The translations under genes were made by a program, and so were the position numbers. 64,000 bases of DNA from Deinococcus apachensis DSM 19763 (GTDB lineage Bacteria > Deinococcota > Deinococci > Deinococcales > Deinococcaceae): contig NZ_KB906406.1 of assembly GCF_000381345.1 (NCBI RefSeq), forward strand, positions 67,737-131,736, in the 5' to 3' direction. This document shows positions 52,004 through 64,000 of the stretch, piece after piece. Numbering within the stretch: the stretch's first letter is position 1; each line of letters begins with the position of its first letter. Under the pieces are notes generated by a model, which saw only the letters and a program-made list of their open reading frames with translations, ran no database searches and was not told the origin of the DNA.

Positions 52004-52512
52004 CGGACCTGTTAGCCCTTCCAGCGGACCTGCCCAACTCAGTGGACGATGGGGCGTGTGACCGCCTGCCGGGGCTGAGGCTTCCCCCGGTTCCGCTGCC
52101 CGCGACGGACGGAAACACGGTCGACCTGTCCGCCCTTCCCGGACGAACCGCGCCCTACGTCTACCCGCTCACCGGGCGGCCAGACCAGGCCCTCCCCGGC
52201 GATTAGGCCTTGATCCCGGGAGCATCACGCTGAGCTGGGCGCCGGGGTGTTCGGGCTGAGCACACAGGACACGGCCTACCAGCAGGAGGAGGCGCGGCGG
52301 CTGCATCTCCCCTTCCCGCTGCTGTCGGACGCGGAGCTGGCCTCATACGGGCGCTGGACCTGCCCACCTTCGAGGTGGACGGCCGGACGCTCCTGCGGCG
52401 GGTCTCGCTGATCCTGCAAGGCGGCGTGATCGAGCACGTGTTCTACCCGGTCTTTCCCCCCGGCCGGAACGCGGCGGACGTGCTCGCTTGGCTGAGGGTT
52501 CATCCGGCCTGA
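52000..52512 (+). pseudogene. Decayed peroxiredoxin (BCP/AhpC-like) gene
   Basis: A GTG overlapping the rmlA stop codon opens [20 protein letters not shown] and runs to GRTAPYVYPLTGRPDQALPGD, then a TAG at 52204-52206. Peroxiredoxin-like sequence continues across frames: LIPGA, then (after missing codons) VFGLSTQDTAYQQEEARRL and PFPLLSDAELASYG, then a frameshift near 52345 to ALDLPTFEVDGRTLL and HVFYPVFPPGRNAADVLAWL, stop at 52510. The segment that should carry the catalytic cysteine (TPxxC) is deleted between ~52225 and 52240. The gene must be inactive as a thiol peroxidase. Confidence 0.8.
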
Positions 52513-52564
52513 ACGTGTCCCCCTGGACCGTGCCCGCCCCCCGGTGTAGGAAAGGGCAGCGCCC

Positions 52565-52570
52565 TATCAT
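52565..52570 (+). promoter_or_regulatory. -10 element of leaderless promoter for the YceD gene
   Basis: TATCAT ends 6 nt before the ATG at 52577. Confidence 0.55.
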
Positions 52571-52576
52571 GGTGGG

Positions 52577-53179
52577 ATGAGCGAGACGCCCCGCATTCAC
52601 CTGGGTTCGCTGCTCCGCACGTCCTCGGACGCCCACGCGGAGGGGAACCTCGACCACCTCACCTACCTGCAGGGCGACGCCGAGCAGACGCTGCGCTTCG
52701 CGCGCCCCGCCTCCTTCCGGGTCGATGTCAATGCCCTGGGCGGCAGCGAGATGTACCTCCAGGGCCGCTTCGAGCCCACGGTAATCATGGAATGTTCGCG
52801 CTGCCTGCGCGATGTGGAGGTGCCCCTCGACCTGAGGCTGGGCACTCTGCTGCGCTACGACCCGTCCGTCGAAGCCCCCTATCTGGACGAGGCGGAGTCC
52901 GGCGAGGAGGTCCTCGTTTTCGGCGACCCGGACCTGGACCTCAGCGCGTACCTGGCGGAAACCGCCCTACTGGCCGCCCCGCTGACCGTGCTGCACGCGC
53001 CTGACTGCAAGGGGCTGTGCCAGGTGTGCGGCCACGACCTGAACGAGGGACCCTGCGAACACATGGCGCAGGTGCCCGTCGAGGAGATTGACGACCTGCT
53101 GGGCACCCCGGAGGGCTCGGCCCACGTCCGGCAGAATCCCTTCGCGGGGCTGCGTGACCTGAAGCTCCCGGAGGAGTGA
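52577..53179 (+). CDS. yceD: YceD/DUF177-family protein
   Basis: 200 residues. The DUF177 core has the two CxxC pairs (MECSRCLRD and [14 protein letters not shown]) expected to bind zinc, and the acidic middle [19 protein letters not shown], all typical of YceD, which is linked to 23S rRNA and rpmF in many bacteria. rpmF does not follow here; moaC does, close enough for one transcript. Confidence 0.88.
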   Translation: MSETPRIHLGSLLRTSSDAHAEGNLDHLTYLQGDAEQTLRFARPASFRVDVNALGGSEMYLQGRFEPTVIMECSRCLRDVEVPLDLRLGTLLRYDPSVEAPYLDEAESGEEVLVFGDPDLDLSAYLAETALLAAPLTVLHAPDCKGLCQVCGHDLNEGPCEHMAQVPVEEIDDLLGTPEGSAHVRQNPFAGLRDLKLPEE

Positions 53180-53181
53180 GG

Positions 53182-53667
53182 GTGCCGGAGGAGAACACCC
53201 CAAAGCTGACCCATTTTCAGGACGGCCTGCCCAGGATGGTGGACGTGACGGACAAGGTCCCTACCACCCGGACGGCGACCGCTGAGGGCTGGGTCCGGCT
53301 TCCCCGCGAGGCGCGGGCCGCGCTGGAGGCGGGCACCAATCCCAAGGGCGACCCCCTGACCGTCGCGCGTCTGGCGGGCCTCGCCGGAAGCAAGCGCACC
53401 GCGGACCTCGTGCTGCTGTGCCACCCTATCCCCGTGACAGGCGCCGACGTGTGCGTCAGTCTGGAGGAGGCCGGGGTGCGGATCGAGGCCACCGTGCGGA
53501 CGACCGCCCCGACCGGCGTGGAGATGGAGGCCCTGACCGCCGTTACTGTTGCCGCTCTGAACGTATACGACATGCTCAAGGCCGCGAGCAAGGCTATCGA
53601 GATCACCGGGGTGCGGCTGCTCGCCAAGACGGGCGGGAAAAGCGGCGAGTACCGGGCGACGGTCTGA
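53182..53667 (+). CDS. moaC: Cyclic pyranopterin monophosphate synthase MoaC
   Basis: 161 residues. Second step of molybdenum cofactor synthesis. Signature blocks: [48 protein letters not shown] (landmarks K and H), [23 protein letters not shown]. Start chosen at the GTG at 53182 because GGAGG is about 8 nt upstream; a GTG at 53176 would be too close. No other moa gene is in the window. Confidence 0.93.
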   Translation: MPEENTPKLTHFQDGLPRMVDVTDKVPTTRTATAEGWVRLPREARAALEAGTNPKGDPLTVARLAGLAGSKRTADLVLLCHPIPVTGADVCVSLEEAGVRIEATVRTTAPTGVEMEALTAVTVAALNVYDMLKAASKAIEITGVRLLAKTGGKSGEYRATV

Positions 53668-53712
53668 CCCGGGGTGGGAACCTTCCCGGAGCGTGAGCCG
53701 TAGAAAGAGCGT

Positions 53713-55233
53713 ATGGGCGTGACCGAGCGTGAGGCCTGGCTGGACCTGCTGCACCGCGAGGCAGACGGGGACCTCACCCCTGCCGAGCAGGCGCGGCTGG
53801 CGGCACTCGCCCACGATCCCGAATTCGCGGAGCTGAGGCGGCGGCTCACCCGGGCCACCGCCTCCCTGAACGCCCTCCCCCTGCCCGCCTTGCCCCGCAG
53901 CCTCGCCGCCGAGGTCGCCTCGGAGGTCGTGTGGCAAGCGGCCCTGGGAGGCACGGCTCCTTCCCCACTGCCCACCTCGGTCGCCCCGCAGGTCGCCGCG
54001 GAGGTGGGGCTGGACCGTCGCCTGGCCCTGGCGTCCTCTCCCATCCTGCCCCGCAGTGTTGCGGCGAACGTGGCCAGGGACGTGCGGGCCTCGGCGGGGC
54101 TCACTCGCACCCTTCCCCCCCTGCCGACCTCGCTGGCCCACTCGGTGGCCGCCCGCATTGCGCGGGAGGGAACGGGGAGCGAGCTTCGGCCCACCCCGGC
54201 ACCCCCGGCGCACAACCCCGCTCCCCTGCTGCTCGTCTCGGGGCTGCTCGTGGGCCTGACGCTGCTGGGGGTCACGAGCGCGTGGCCCAACCTGGCGGCG
54301 GGCGCGACCGTGCTGCAAACGCTGATCGCGCAGGTGTCGCCGCTCGCGGGGGTCGGGCTGCTGCTGCTGCTCGCCGTGAGCGCCCTGGTGATGTGGCGCC
54401 CCACCCCCGCCGTGCAGCGCTTCGGTGCGGGTGCCTTCGTGCTCGCCGCCGTGCTCACCCTGCCGCCGCTCTACCAGGCGTTCGGGCGCAGCGGCGTGAC
54501 AGTCGGTCATGACGTCACGGTCCACGGCGCCGTGACCGGGAACGTGATCGCCGTCGGGGGGAACGTGACCCTCGCCCCGGACGCAAGGGTGGGAGGTGAG
54601 GTCATCACGCTGTTCGGGGATGTGCGGCGCGAGGCAGGCGCGAGCGTGGCGGGCCGGGTCAACGCCCTGCTGGGCCGCGCGCCCGGGGACTCGACGGCCC
54701 TCCAGACCGCGCCCCCCCCGGGTCTGAGCGTCGCCACCGCCACCGCCTTCCGGCCGCTGCTGGGGTGGTTGGGTGGGGCGGCCTGGAGCCGGGTGTTCCT
54801 GGTGCTCACGGGCGGGATGCTCCTGCTGCTGTTCGTGACGGGCGCGGCACCGCTCCTCGCCCGGCGGCAGCGGCACGCGCCTGTGCGGACGCTCGCGCTG
54901 GGGGTGCTGGCCCTGGCCGTGCTGATCGGCCCGGCGCTGGGGCTGGCGCTCACCGGGCTGCTGGTGCCCGCGCTCCTCGCCACGGCCTTCGCCCTGCTGC
55001 TGGTGGCGACCGGCTTGAGTGTGAGCGCCTACGACGCGGGCCGCGCCCTCGCCTTCCGCCTGCGCCTACCCCTCCCGGACGTGCTGGGCGCACTGCTGGG
55101 CCTGAGTGCCGTCGCGGCCAGCCTCGCCCTGCCGCCCCTGGCCCTCACGTTCGCGCTCGTGGGCGGCGCCTGGGGAGCGGGCACCCTCCTCCTGACCCGC
55201 TCGGAGTGGGAAAGTCGGGGAATCGTGAGATAG
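53713..55233 (+). CDS. Multi-span membrane protein with anti-sigma-like start, tandem repeats and a bactofilin-like segment
   Basis: 506 residues. Residues 1-50 resemble a zinc-less anti-sigma N-terminus (LDLLHREADGDLTPAEQARL). Residues ~58-153 hold four ~27-residue repeats with core LP(R/T)S(L/V)AxxVAxxV. Two membrane helices follow (~165-225), then a periodic GHDVTVHGAVTGNVIAVGGNVTLAPDARVGGEV segment like polymer-forming bactofilin strands, and four to five more membrane helices. TAGAAA lies 6 nt before the ATG. No name can be given; envelope stress sensing or scaffold is a guess. Confidence 0.75.
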   Translation: MGVTEREAWLDLLHREADGDLTPAEQARLAALAHDPEFAELRRRLTRATASLNALPLPALPRSLAAEVASEVVWQAALGGTAPSPLPTSVAPQVAAEVGLDRRLALASSPILPRSVAANVARDVRASAGLTRTLPPLPTSLAHSVAARIAREGTGSELRPTPAPPAHNPAPLLLVSGLLVGLTLLGVTSAWPNLAAGATVLQTLIAQVSPLAGVGLLLLLAVSALVMWRPTPAVQRFGAGAFVLAAVLTLPPLYQAFGRSGVTVGHDVTVHGAVTGNVIAVGGNVTLAPDARVGGEVITLFGDVRREAGASVAGRVNALLGRAPGDSTALQTAPPPGLSVATATAFRPLLGWLGGAAWSRVFLVLTGGMLLLLFVTGAAPLLARRQRHAPVRTLALGVLALAVLIGPALGLALTGLLVPALLATAFALLLVATGLSVSAYDAGRALAFRLRLPLPDVLGALLGLSAVAASLALPPLALTFALVGGAWGAGTLLLTRSEWESRGIVR

Positions 55234-55242
55234 CTTCACTGC

Positions 55243-55283
55243 AAAAAAAAGCCGTGGGCCGGAGGATGAACTCTCCGGCCCAC
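55243..55283 (-). terminator. Strong terminator of ddrO (shared hairpin)
   Basis: Perfect 11-bp stem GTGGGCCGGAG/CTCCGGCCCAC, 8-nt loop, and eight T residues on the minus strand. The hairpin also ends the convergent plus-strand gene. Confidence 0.88.
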
Positions 55284-55299
55284 AGTCATTGGGAAGCGC

Positions 55300-55689
<390 letters not shown>

Positions 55690-55816
55690 ATTCACCTCCT
55701 CGGCTGCGGCGTCGCCTCACACGGTCCCGCTTCAAGGGCGGGGCGTGCGTGCCGCCTGGGGCTGGGCTTCTCCCTTCAGGGTTTGCCTGGAGACAGAATC
55801 CGCCACCCTTGATTGG

Positions 55817-55845
55817 AGTGTAACACCACCCCTCGGTACGGTCAA
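55817..55845 (-). promoter_or_regulatory. ddrO: ddrO promoter
   Basis: Minus strand: -35 TTGACC (55845-55840), 17-nt spacer, -10 TACACT (55822-55817). Start near 55810 gives a ~120-nt leader. Confidence 0.8.
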
Positions 55846-55852
55846 TACAGAA
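55836..55852 (-). promoter_or_regulatory. RDRM-like DdrO operator over the ddrO -35 box
   Basis: Minus strand TTCTGTATTGACCGTAC compared with the known RDRM TTATGTCATTGACATAA: 10 of 17 positions agree, including the TTGAC core. The core is at the -35 box, the place expected for self-repression. The match is imperfect, so the site may be weak. Confidence 0.55.
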
Positions 55853-55868
55853 TAAAGCTTCGCTCTTC

Positions 55869-55897
55869 TTGCTCCCCATAATAGACTCTGCTACTAT
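55869..55897 (+). promoter_or_regulatory. Promoter of the divergent 83-residue gene
   Basis: -35 TTGCTC (55869-55874), 17-nt spacer, -10 TACTAT (55892-55897). Confidence 0.65.
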
Positions 55898-55975
55898 CGT
55901 CTCCAAAGCAGAGCTCGTCCTCGTCACGCATTTTTTCAGCGTTTCACCCCCTATTGCCCCGCAGGAGGGCCCTTC

Positions 55976-56227
55976 ATGCGTGCATTGGATACCATCGCCG
56001 AAAGCATACGTATCGGCTACGTTCACCCCACCACGGTGCTGAACACCCTGATTGAGGCCGAGAACGAGGGCGGCCTGGGAGCAGTCCGGCGCATTGAGCG
56101 CCACCTCAGCATCGGTCTCCACGCGCTGCGCGACCGCCAGCATCCCCACAGCGCCCTGGCCCAGACCTGGCTGGGGGCGGCCCGCGCCTACCTGGTCACC
56201 CAGGTGGAGCGAAAGCAGGCCGTGTAA
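55976..56227 (+). CDS. Small conserved-looking hypothetical protein divergent from ddrO
   Basis: 83 residues, probably all helical: MRALDTIAESIRIGYVHPTT, VLNTLIEAENEGGLGAVRRI, then ALAQTWLGAARAYLVTQVER. GGAGG is 7 nt before the ATG and a sigma-A-like promoter lies about 80 nt upstream. No motif is recognised. It shares a 286-nt control region with ddrO, so a link to the damage response is possible but the RDRM-like site faces ddrO. Confidence 0.7.
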   Translation: MRALDTIAESIRIGYVHPTTVLNTLIEAENEGGLGAVRRIERHLSIGLHALRDRQHPHSALAQTWLGAARAYLVTQVERKQAV

Positions 56228-56238
56228 GCGCAACAGGA

Positions 56239-56276
56239 AGAGAGGGCGGAGACTGCGTTCAGCTCTCCGCCCTCTC
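56239..56276. terminator. Bidirectional terminator
   Basis: Stem GAGAGGGCGGAG/CTCCGCCCTCTC-type with a ~13-nt loop, followed by TTTGTCTTT on the plus strand; between convergent genes. Confidence 0.8.
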
Positions 56277-56285
56277 TCTTTGTCT

Positions 56286-57779
<1,494 letters not shown>

Positions 57780-57839
57780 GCCCGCAGCCTAGAGCACGCG
57801 GCGGCCCCCTACGTCGTCAGGCGGAGGTAGGGACGCGGC

Positions 57840-59093
57840 TCACTGCCAGCGCTCCCGGCCCTCCCCCACCTCGCCCAAGAGCAACGGGCGGAGTTCGCCG
57901 ATGAGGTACAGGCTGCCGCACACGACCGACCGACCACCTGCGGGCAACAGGTCGAGCGCGGCAGCGGGCGTCTCGGCGAATCGTACCGGCAGGCCCGCGA
58001 AATGCGGGGCGAGTGTGGCGGGATCAGCCGCCCGCGGACTCAGCATCGCGCGGGTAAGGATGACCTCGGATGCCACCCCCCGGAGTGCCGCCGCCACGCC
58101 CGCCACGTCCTTGTCCGCCGCCGCGCCGAACGCGACCGGGAGCCGCTCCACCCCCAGCCCCCGCAGCGCGTCCGCGAGGGCCCGGGCACCGTCCGGGTTG
58201 TGTGCTCCGTCCAGCAGCACCCGGCCCCCCCGCCAGGACAGGGCCTCCAGGCGCCCCGGCCAGCGCACGCCCGCCGCTCCTGCTCGAATCGCCCCCTCCC
58301 CCACTCCCAGGCGATAGGCGGCCACGGCGGCCAGCGCTGCGTTCCCAGCCCCATGCGCCCCCAGCAGCGGGGTGTGGAAGGTCAGGCCTGCCCCGGGCAC
58401 CTGCACGCGCACGTCCCACCCGTCCCAGCCCAGGGACGCCGCATTCACCCACACCTCGCGCCCAATAGCCCACAGGTCGGCCCCCCGCGCCTCCAGAATG
58501 GGAAGGAGATCCGCCGCCACTCCCGTCACCGCGAGCTGCCCCGCGCGCAGGATGCCCGCCTTCTCCCCCGCGATGGCCTCCCGCGTGTTCCCGAGAATCT
58601 CAGTGTGGTCCAGTCCCACGTTCGTGATCACGCTCAGCACCGGGTCGAGGGCGTTCGTGGCGTCCAGCCGCCCGCCCAGCCCCACCTCCAGCACGGCGGC
58701 CCTGACACCCTGCTCCGCGAAGAGCAGGCAGCCCAGGGCCGTCACGATCTCGAAAAAGGAGGCCTCCACCACCTCGGCGTGGGGGCGCATCCGGCGCAGC
58801 GCCGCCCGCACCTCCTCCCCGCCGAGTTCCCGGCCACCCACTACGAAGCGTTCGGAGAAGCGTGTCAGGTGCGGGCTGGTGAAGAGGCCCGTCTGCTCTC
58901 CCCCAGCCCCCAGCATGGCCGCCAGGGTCGCCGCCGTGCTGCCCTTGCCGTTCGTGCCCCCGACGAGTACCGACCGGAAGGCCGCCTGTGGGTCCCCCAG
59001 GCGCGCGAGGAGCGCCCGCACCCGCGAGAGGCCTGGATGTACCCCGAAGCGTTGCCGGGCGAAGAGCCAGTCCAGATCGTCCACAGCCGTCAT
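57840..59093 (-). CDS. folC: Folylpolyglutamate/dihydrofolate synthase FolC
   Basis: 417 residues, Mur-ligase fold. ATP loop GGTNGKGST (45-53), LFTSPHLTRFSERF, EVGLGGRLDATNAL, NVGLDHTEILG, EKAGILR and the C-terminal LLDGAHNPDGARAL. It adds glutamate to (dihydro)folates. ATG at 59093 is chosen because TATCCT (59105-59100, minus) lies 6 nt before it; residues upstream are not FolC-like. Confidence 0.94.
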   Translation of the reverse strand: MTAVDDLDWLFARQRFGVHPGLSRVRALLARLGDPQAAFRSVLVGGTNGKGSTAATLAAMLGAGGEQTGLFTSPHLTRFSERFVVGGRELGGEEVRAALRRMRPHAEVVEASFFEIVTALGCLLFAEQGVRAAVLEVGLGGRLDATNALDPVLSVITNVGLDHTEILGNTREAIAGEKAGILRAGQLAVTGVAADLLPILEARGADLWAIGREVWVNAASLGWDGWDVRVQVPGAGLTFHTPLLGAHGAGNAALAAVAAYRLGVGEGAIRAGAAGVRWPGRLEALSWRGGRVLLDGAHNPDGARALADALRGLGVERLPVAFGAAADKDVAGVAAALRGVASEVILTRAMLSPRAADPATLAPHFAGLPVRFAETPAAALDLLPAGGRSVVCGSLYLIGELRPLLLGEVGEGRERWQ

Positions 59094-59099
59094 GGGGGA

Positions 59100-59105
59100 A
59101 GGATA
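59100..59105 (-). promoter_or_regulatory. -10 element of leaderless folC promoter
   Basis: TATCCT on the minus strand, 6 nt before the ATG at 59093. Confidence 0.55.
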
Positions 59106-59178
59106 GGGGCGCGGAAGGCGGCAGGGAAAAGGGCAGGGGGCCGGGAACGCTGCCCCGCCCCCTGCCCCCCCAACGCCC

Positions 59179-60117
59179 TCAGGCCTCCGGCGCGAAGTAC
59201 GCCTCCAGCGCGGGCACAATCTGCTTCTTGCGGCTGATGCGGTGGCCCAGGTCCGCGCGCCCATCCGCGACCTCCACACCGAAGGTCTCGCGCAGCACCT
59301 TCTCCTCAGTCGCTGACAGGACCAGGGTTACGTTCGTCTCGTTCAAAATATCCACGACCGAGAGCAGGACGCCGTTCAGCCCCTCCTCCGCCCGCACCCG
59401 GTCCATCGCGGCGAGGAGCTCCGCCTGACGGCCCAGCACATAGGCGGGGTTGGTCGTTTCGATTACCCCGAGGCCCCAGCGCTGAGCGGGATCACCGAAG
59501 GGGAACACCTTGTAATCCATCTTCAGGAGCGTCTCTGCGGGGGTGTCCCCCAGGTCGCTCTTGGCCGCGAACATGGCGAGGGCGTACGCTTCCACGTCCT
59601 CCACCCCGGCGATAGGGGCCAGGAATGCCACTGCCTTGCGGTCGCCCTCGGTGGTCGTCGGGCTGCGGAAGTGCAAGGTGTCACTCAGGATTGCGCTCAG
59701 CATCAGCCGGGCGTCCAGCCGCTCCACGGGCAGGTTCGCCTCGCGGTGCAACCTCAGCAGAATGGTCGCCGTGCAGCCCACCGGCTCGAAGCGCAGGTAC
59801 GCGGGCTGGGAGGTCGTCAGGTCCCCCAGCTTATGGTGGTCGACCACATGGGTGACCGTCATGTCGGAAAGATTGGGCACCGACTGAGCACTTTCGTTGT
59901 GGTCCACGAGTGCCACGGCCGTGCCAGCTGGAAGTTCCGGGAGGAGTTCCGGCGCCTCCACTCCTGCCTCCCGAAGCACGAAGGGCGTCTCGAAATTCAA
60001 CTCGCCCAGACGGTAGGCCTGCGCGGCCACCCCCTGCCGAGTCAGCAAGCGCGCGTACACGAGGGCCGAAGTGATGGCGTCGGTGTCGGGATTGGTGTGT
60101 CCAAAAACGGGCAACAT
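59179..60117 (-). CDS. ppaC: Manganese-dependent inorganic pyrophosphatase (family II)
   Basis: 312 residues. DHH-family enzyme that hydrolyses pyrophosphate with Mn2+. Metal ligands visible in FGHTNPDTDAI (H7, D11, D13), LVDHNES and VVDHHKLGD; the DHHA2 C-terminal domain ends in GHRISRKKQIVPALEAYF, the substrate-binding RKKQ. Mn dependence suits the Mn-rich Deinococcus cell. TAGAAT 6 nt before the ATG marks a leaderless promoter. Confidence 0.96.
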   Translation of the reverse strand: MLPVFGHTNPDTDAITSALVYARLLTRQGVAAQAYRLGELNFETPFVLREAGVEAPELLPELPAGTAVALVDHNESAQSVPNLSDMTVTHVVDHHKLGDLTTSQPAYLRFEPVGCTATILLRLHREANLPVERLDARLMLSAILSDTLHFRSPTTTEGDRKAVAFLAPIAGVEDVEAYALAMFAAKSDLGDTPAETLLKMDYKVFPFGDPAQRWGLGVIETTNPAYVLGRQAELLAAMDRVRAEEGLNGVLLSVVDILNETNVTLVLSATEEKVLRETFGVEVADGRADLGHRISRKKQIVPALEAYFAPEA

Positions 60118-60123
60118 GGGGGA

Positions 60124-60129
60124 ATTCTA
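60124..60129 (-). promoter_or_regulatory. -10 element of leaderless ppaC promoter
   Basis: TAGAAT on the minus strand, 6 nt before the ATG at 60117. Confidence 0.6.
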
Positions 60130-60140
60130 ATGGGCAAACG

Positions 60141-60164
60141 AAAAAGAGGCCCCGCAGGGCCCCT
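60141..60164 (-). terminator. Rho-independent terminator of slpA
   Basis: Minus strand: AGGGGCCC/GGGCCTCT stem (one G-U pair), 4-nt loop, TTTTT tail; just upstream of ppaC. Confidence 0.8.
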
Positions 60165-60179
60165 TTAAGGAGAGAAGGT

Positions 60180-62870
<2,691 letters not shown>

Positions 62871-62919
62871 AAAACCCCCAAAACGTCGCGCGCAAGGAAC
62901 ACTTCCGGTCCTGAAGTAG

Positions 62920-62964
<45 letters not shown>

Positions 62965-63028
62965 TTCCGCGTTCTTCCGCGCAACCTGACCCCCGCCGCC
63001 TATGGCCTTGGAATGTCAGATCAGGGGG

Positions 63029-63058
63029 ATGATACAAGTGTGAAGAACGATGGGTCAA
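63029..63058 (-). promoter_or_regulatory. slpA: slpA promoter
   Basis: Minus strand: -35 TTGACC (63058-63053), 18-nt spacer, -10 TATCAT (63034-63029). The 5' leader would be about 150 nt, unlike the many leaderless genes here. Confidence 0.7.
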
Positions 63059-63338
63059 CCCTGAGACGGAGATAAGATCGCCTTTTCAGGCCGCTTGGCC
63101 TAATATGTGAGCAAAAAGTGAAGAGGCCCGCCTCTGGATTCGCGCACCTGGAGACGTCCCTTTCCAGAGGCTATTAGAAGGAGAGGCCTTCTGGAACAAC
63201 TGGGGCTTCCTCTACGAATGGACGTTTTAGCTCCTGGCCGCTTCTCATTTTGGAGACATCTCTCAACTAAAAGGACCCCGTACCAAATGTTCCGGCCAGA
63301 CATGTCCTCTTACCGATTGTCCCCTGAGGGGTAAGGAA
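63059..63338. other. Intergenic region between slpA promoter and IS element
   Basis: About 280 nt with no supported gene. A small stem AGGCC-GCTT-GGCCT lies at 63088-63101; otherwise AT-richer than average, without recognisable sites. Confidence 0.5.
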
Positions 63339-63376
63339 TTAGACCTCCTGCGAAAGTCGACAGCTAAGCTGGGCGG

Positions 63377-64000
63377 GTGGGCCACGAGCGACTGGAGCGG
63401 GCGCTGAAGATGAACCGCCAGCAGTTCAAGCGACGGACCGGGGTGTACCCTGAAACCTTCGCCGAGATGGAAGCGGTGCTCACGCAGCGTGAAGAGCAGA
63501 AGAAGAAACGGGGTCGGCCAGCGGGCCTGAGGGTAGCGGAGCAACTGCTGCTGACCCTGGAGTTTTGGCGGGAATACCGAACCTACGCGCATCTGGGGGA
63601 TGACTGGGGCGTCCATGAAACCACCGTGCAGCGCACGGTGGAACGCGTCGAGGCCGCCCTGATCGCCAGTGAGCTGTTCAGACTGCCCGGGAAGAAAGCC
63701 CTGGGGAACAGCGGGACGGTCTACAGCATCATCGCGGTGGATGCCTCGGAAGTGCCCTGCGAACGGCCCAAAAAACCCAGCGCCGCTGGTACAGCGGCAA
63801 GACAAAGCGCCACACCCTGAAGCTGCAACTCCTGGTCAACGTGGCGACGCACAGGATCCTGTGCGTCGCTTCCACCGTTGGCTCGATGCACGACTTGACG
63901 CTCTTTCGCCGCTCCAAGGTGCAGCTGCCCGTGGAGACGGCCCTGATCGGTGATGCCGGGTACCAGGGCCTCTGGAAGGAACACCCTCACGCGCTCACAC
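63377..64000 (+). CDS. IS5-type DDE transposase, two overlapping frames joined at A6 (truncated by window end)
   Basis: Frame A (63377-63820, 147 residues) has an HTH region (LLLTLEFWREYRTYAHLGDD, HETTVQRTVERV) and the first catalytic Asp (IIAVDASEVPCERPKK). Frame B continues from the AAAAAA run (63770-63775) by a -1 shift: QRRWYSGKTKRHTLKLQLLV, then MHDLTLFRRS with the second Asp and GDAGYQGL, running off the window. IS5-family elements often use such a slip to make the fused enzyme. The third catalytic Glu is outside. Confidence 0.88.
63770..63775 (+). promoter_or_regulatory. Candidate programmed -1 frameshift site
   Basis: AAAAAA in CCC-AAA-AAA-CCC; slipping back one base joins the two transposase frames exactly at the conserved ERPKK/QRRWYSG junction. 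Confidence 0.7.

Larger units (their letters stand above)
63339..64000 (+). mobile_element. IS5-family insertion sequence, left part
   Basis: The left end is placed near 63342, where GACCTCCTGCGAAAG resembles IS427-type terminal repeats and follows TTA, a typical target. The transposase begins 35 nt inside. The right end and its inverted repeat are beyond the window. Confidence 0.65.

Noticed and set aside
52879..54876. 665-codon minus-strand open frame
   Set aside because: Antisense to yceD, moaC and the bactofilin-like gene; low complexity Gln/Arg/Pro.

Overview
The window is almost certainly chromosomal DNA of a Deinococcus species. It encodes DdrO (the radiation/desiccation-response repressor found only in Deinococcus), an SlpA-type SLH/coiled-coil/beta-barrel envelope protein, a Mn-dependent pyrophosphatase and a bacterial RIO kinase. 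Base composition is high in GC. Many genes have a -10 hexamer (TANNNT) only 6-7 nt before the start codon, the leaderless pattern described in Deinococcus. No phage or plasmid backbone is visible; the only clear mobile element is an IS5-type element cut by the right edge.

Layout. 1-3.9 kb: an AraC/DinB-like regulator, minD-minE without minC, and divergent rimO. 3.96-8.5 kb: a four-gene polysaccharide acetylation cassette (AlgF-, AlgI-, AlgJ- and AlgX-like). 8.6-9.8 kb: a prepilin peptidase with an apparent internal duplication. 10.0-11.7 kb: a QueF-like protein overlapping a YhhQ-type queuosine-precursor transporter, then an unknown protein. 11.8-14.7 kb: three overlapping double-domain GNAT acetyltransferases. 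14.8-25 kb: LmbE deacetylase, DUF4142, M20 and S9 peptidases, an acidic/RGG-repeat disordered protein, a solute-binding protein, DUF2795 and a RecQ-type helicase. 25-34 kb: CorA-like channel, RIO kinase and GNAT, DinB-like, glyoxalase, CitE-like lyase, psuK-psuG and lpdA.

34-52 kb is a capsule/exopolysaccharide region. A hexose phosphomutase, fcl and gmd (GDP-fucose) lie on the minus strand. A tRNA-Glu gene and a plus-strand O-antigen-ligase-like gene follow. Then comes a tightly overlapping minus-strand operon, manC-wzc-wbaP-wzy-wzx-four glycosyltransferases-one unknown, and finally a divergent long-form rmlA. ManC makes GDP-mannose, Gmd/Fcl convert it to GDP-fucose, WbaP-type transferase primes the lipid carrier, the glycosyltransferases extend, Wzx flips, Wzy polymerises and the Wzc-like protein controls export. 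The alg-type cassette at 4-8.5 kb could acetylate this or another polymer.

52-64 kb: a decayed peroxiredoxin, YceD/DUF177, moaC, an unusual repeat/anti-sigma-like/bactofilin-like membrane protein, ddrO with a readable promoter and operator-like site, a divergent 83-residue protein, M32 carboxypeptidase, folC, ppaC, slpA and the IS5-type transposase with an A6 frameshift site. All functions come from reading translated sequence and motifs; no database search was run.
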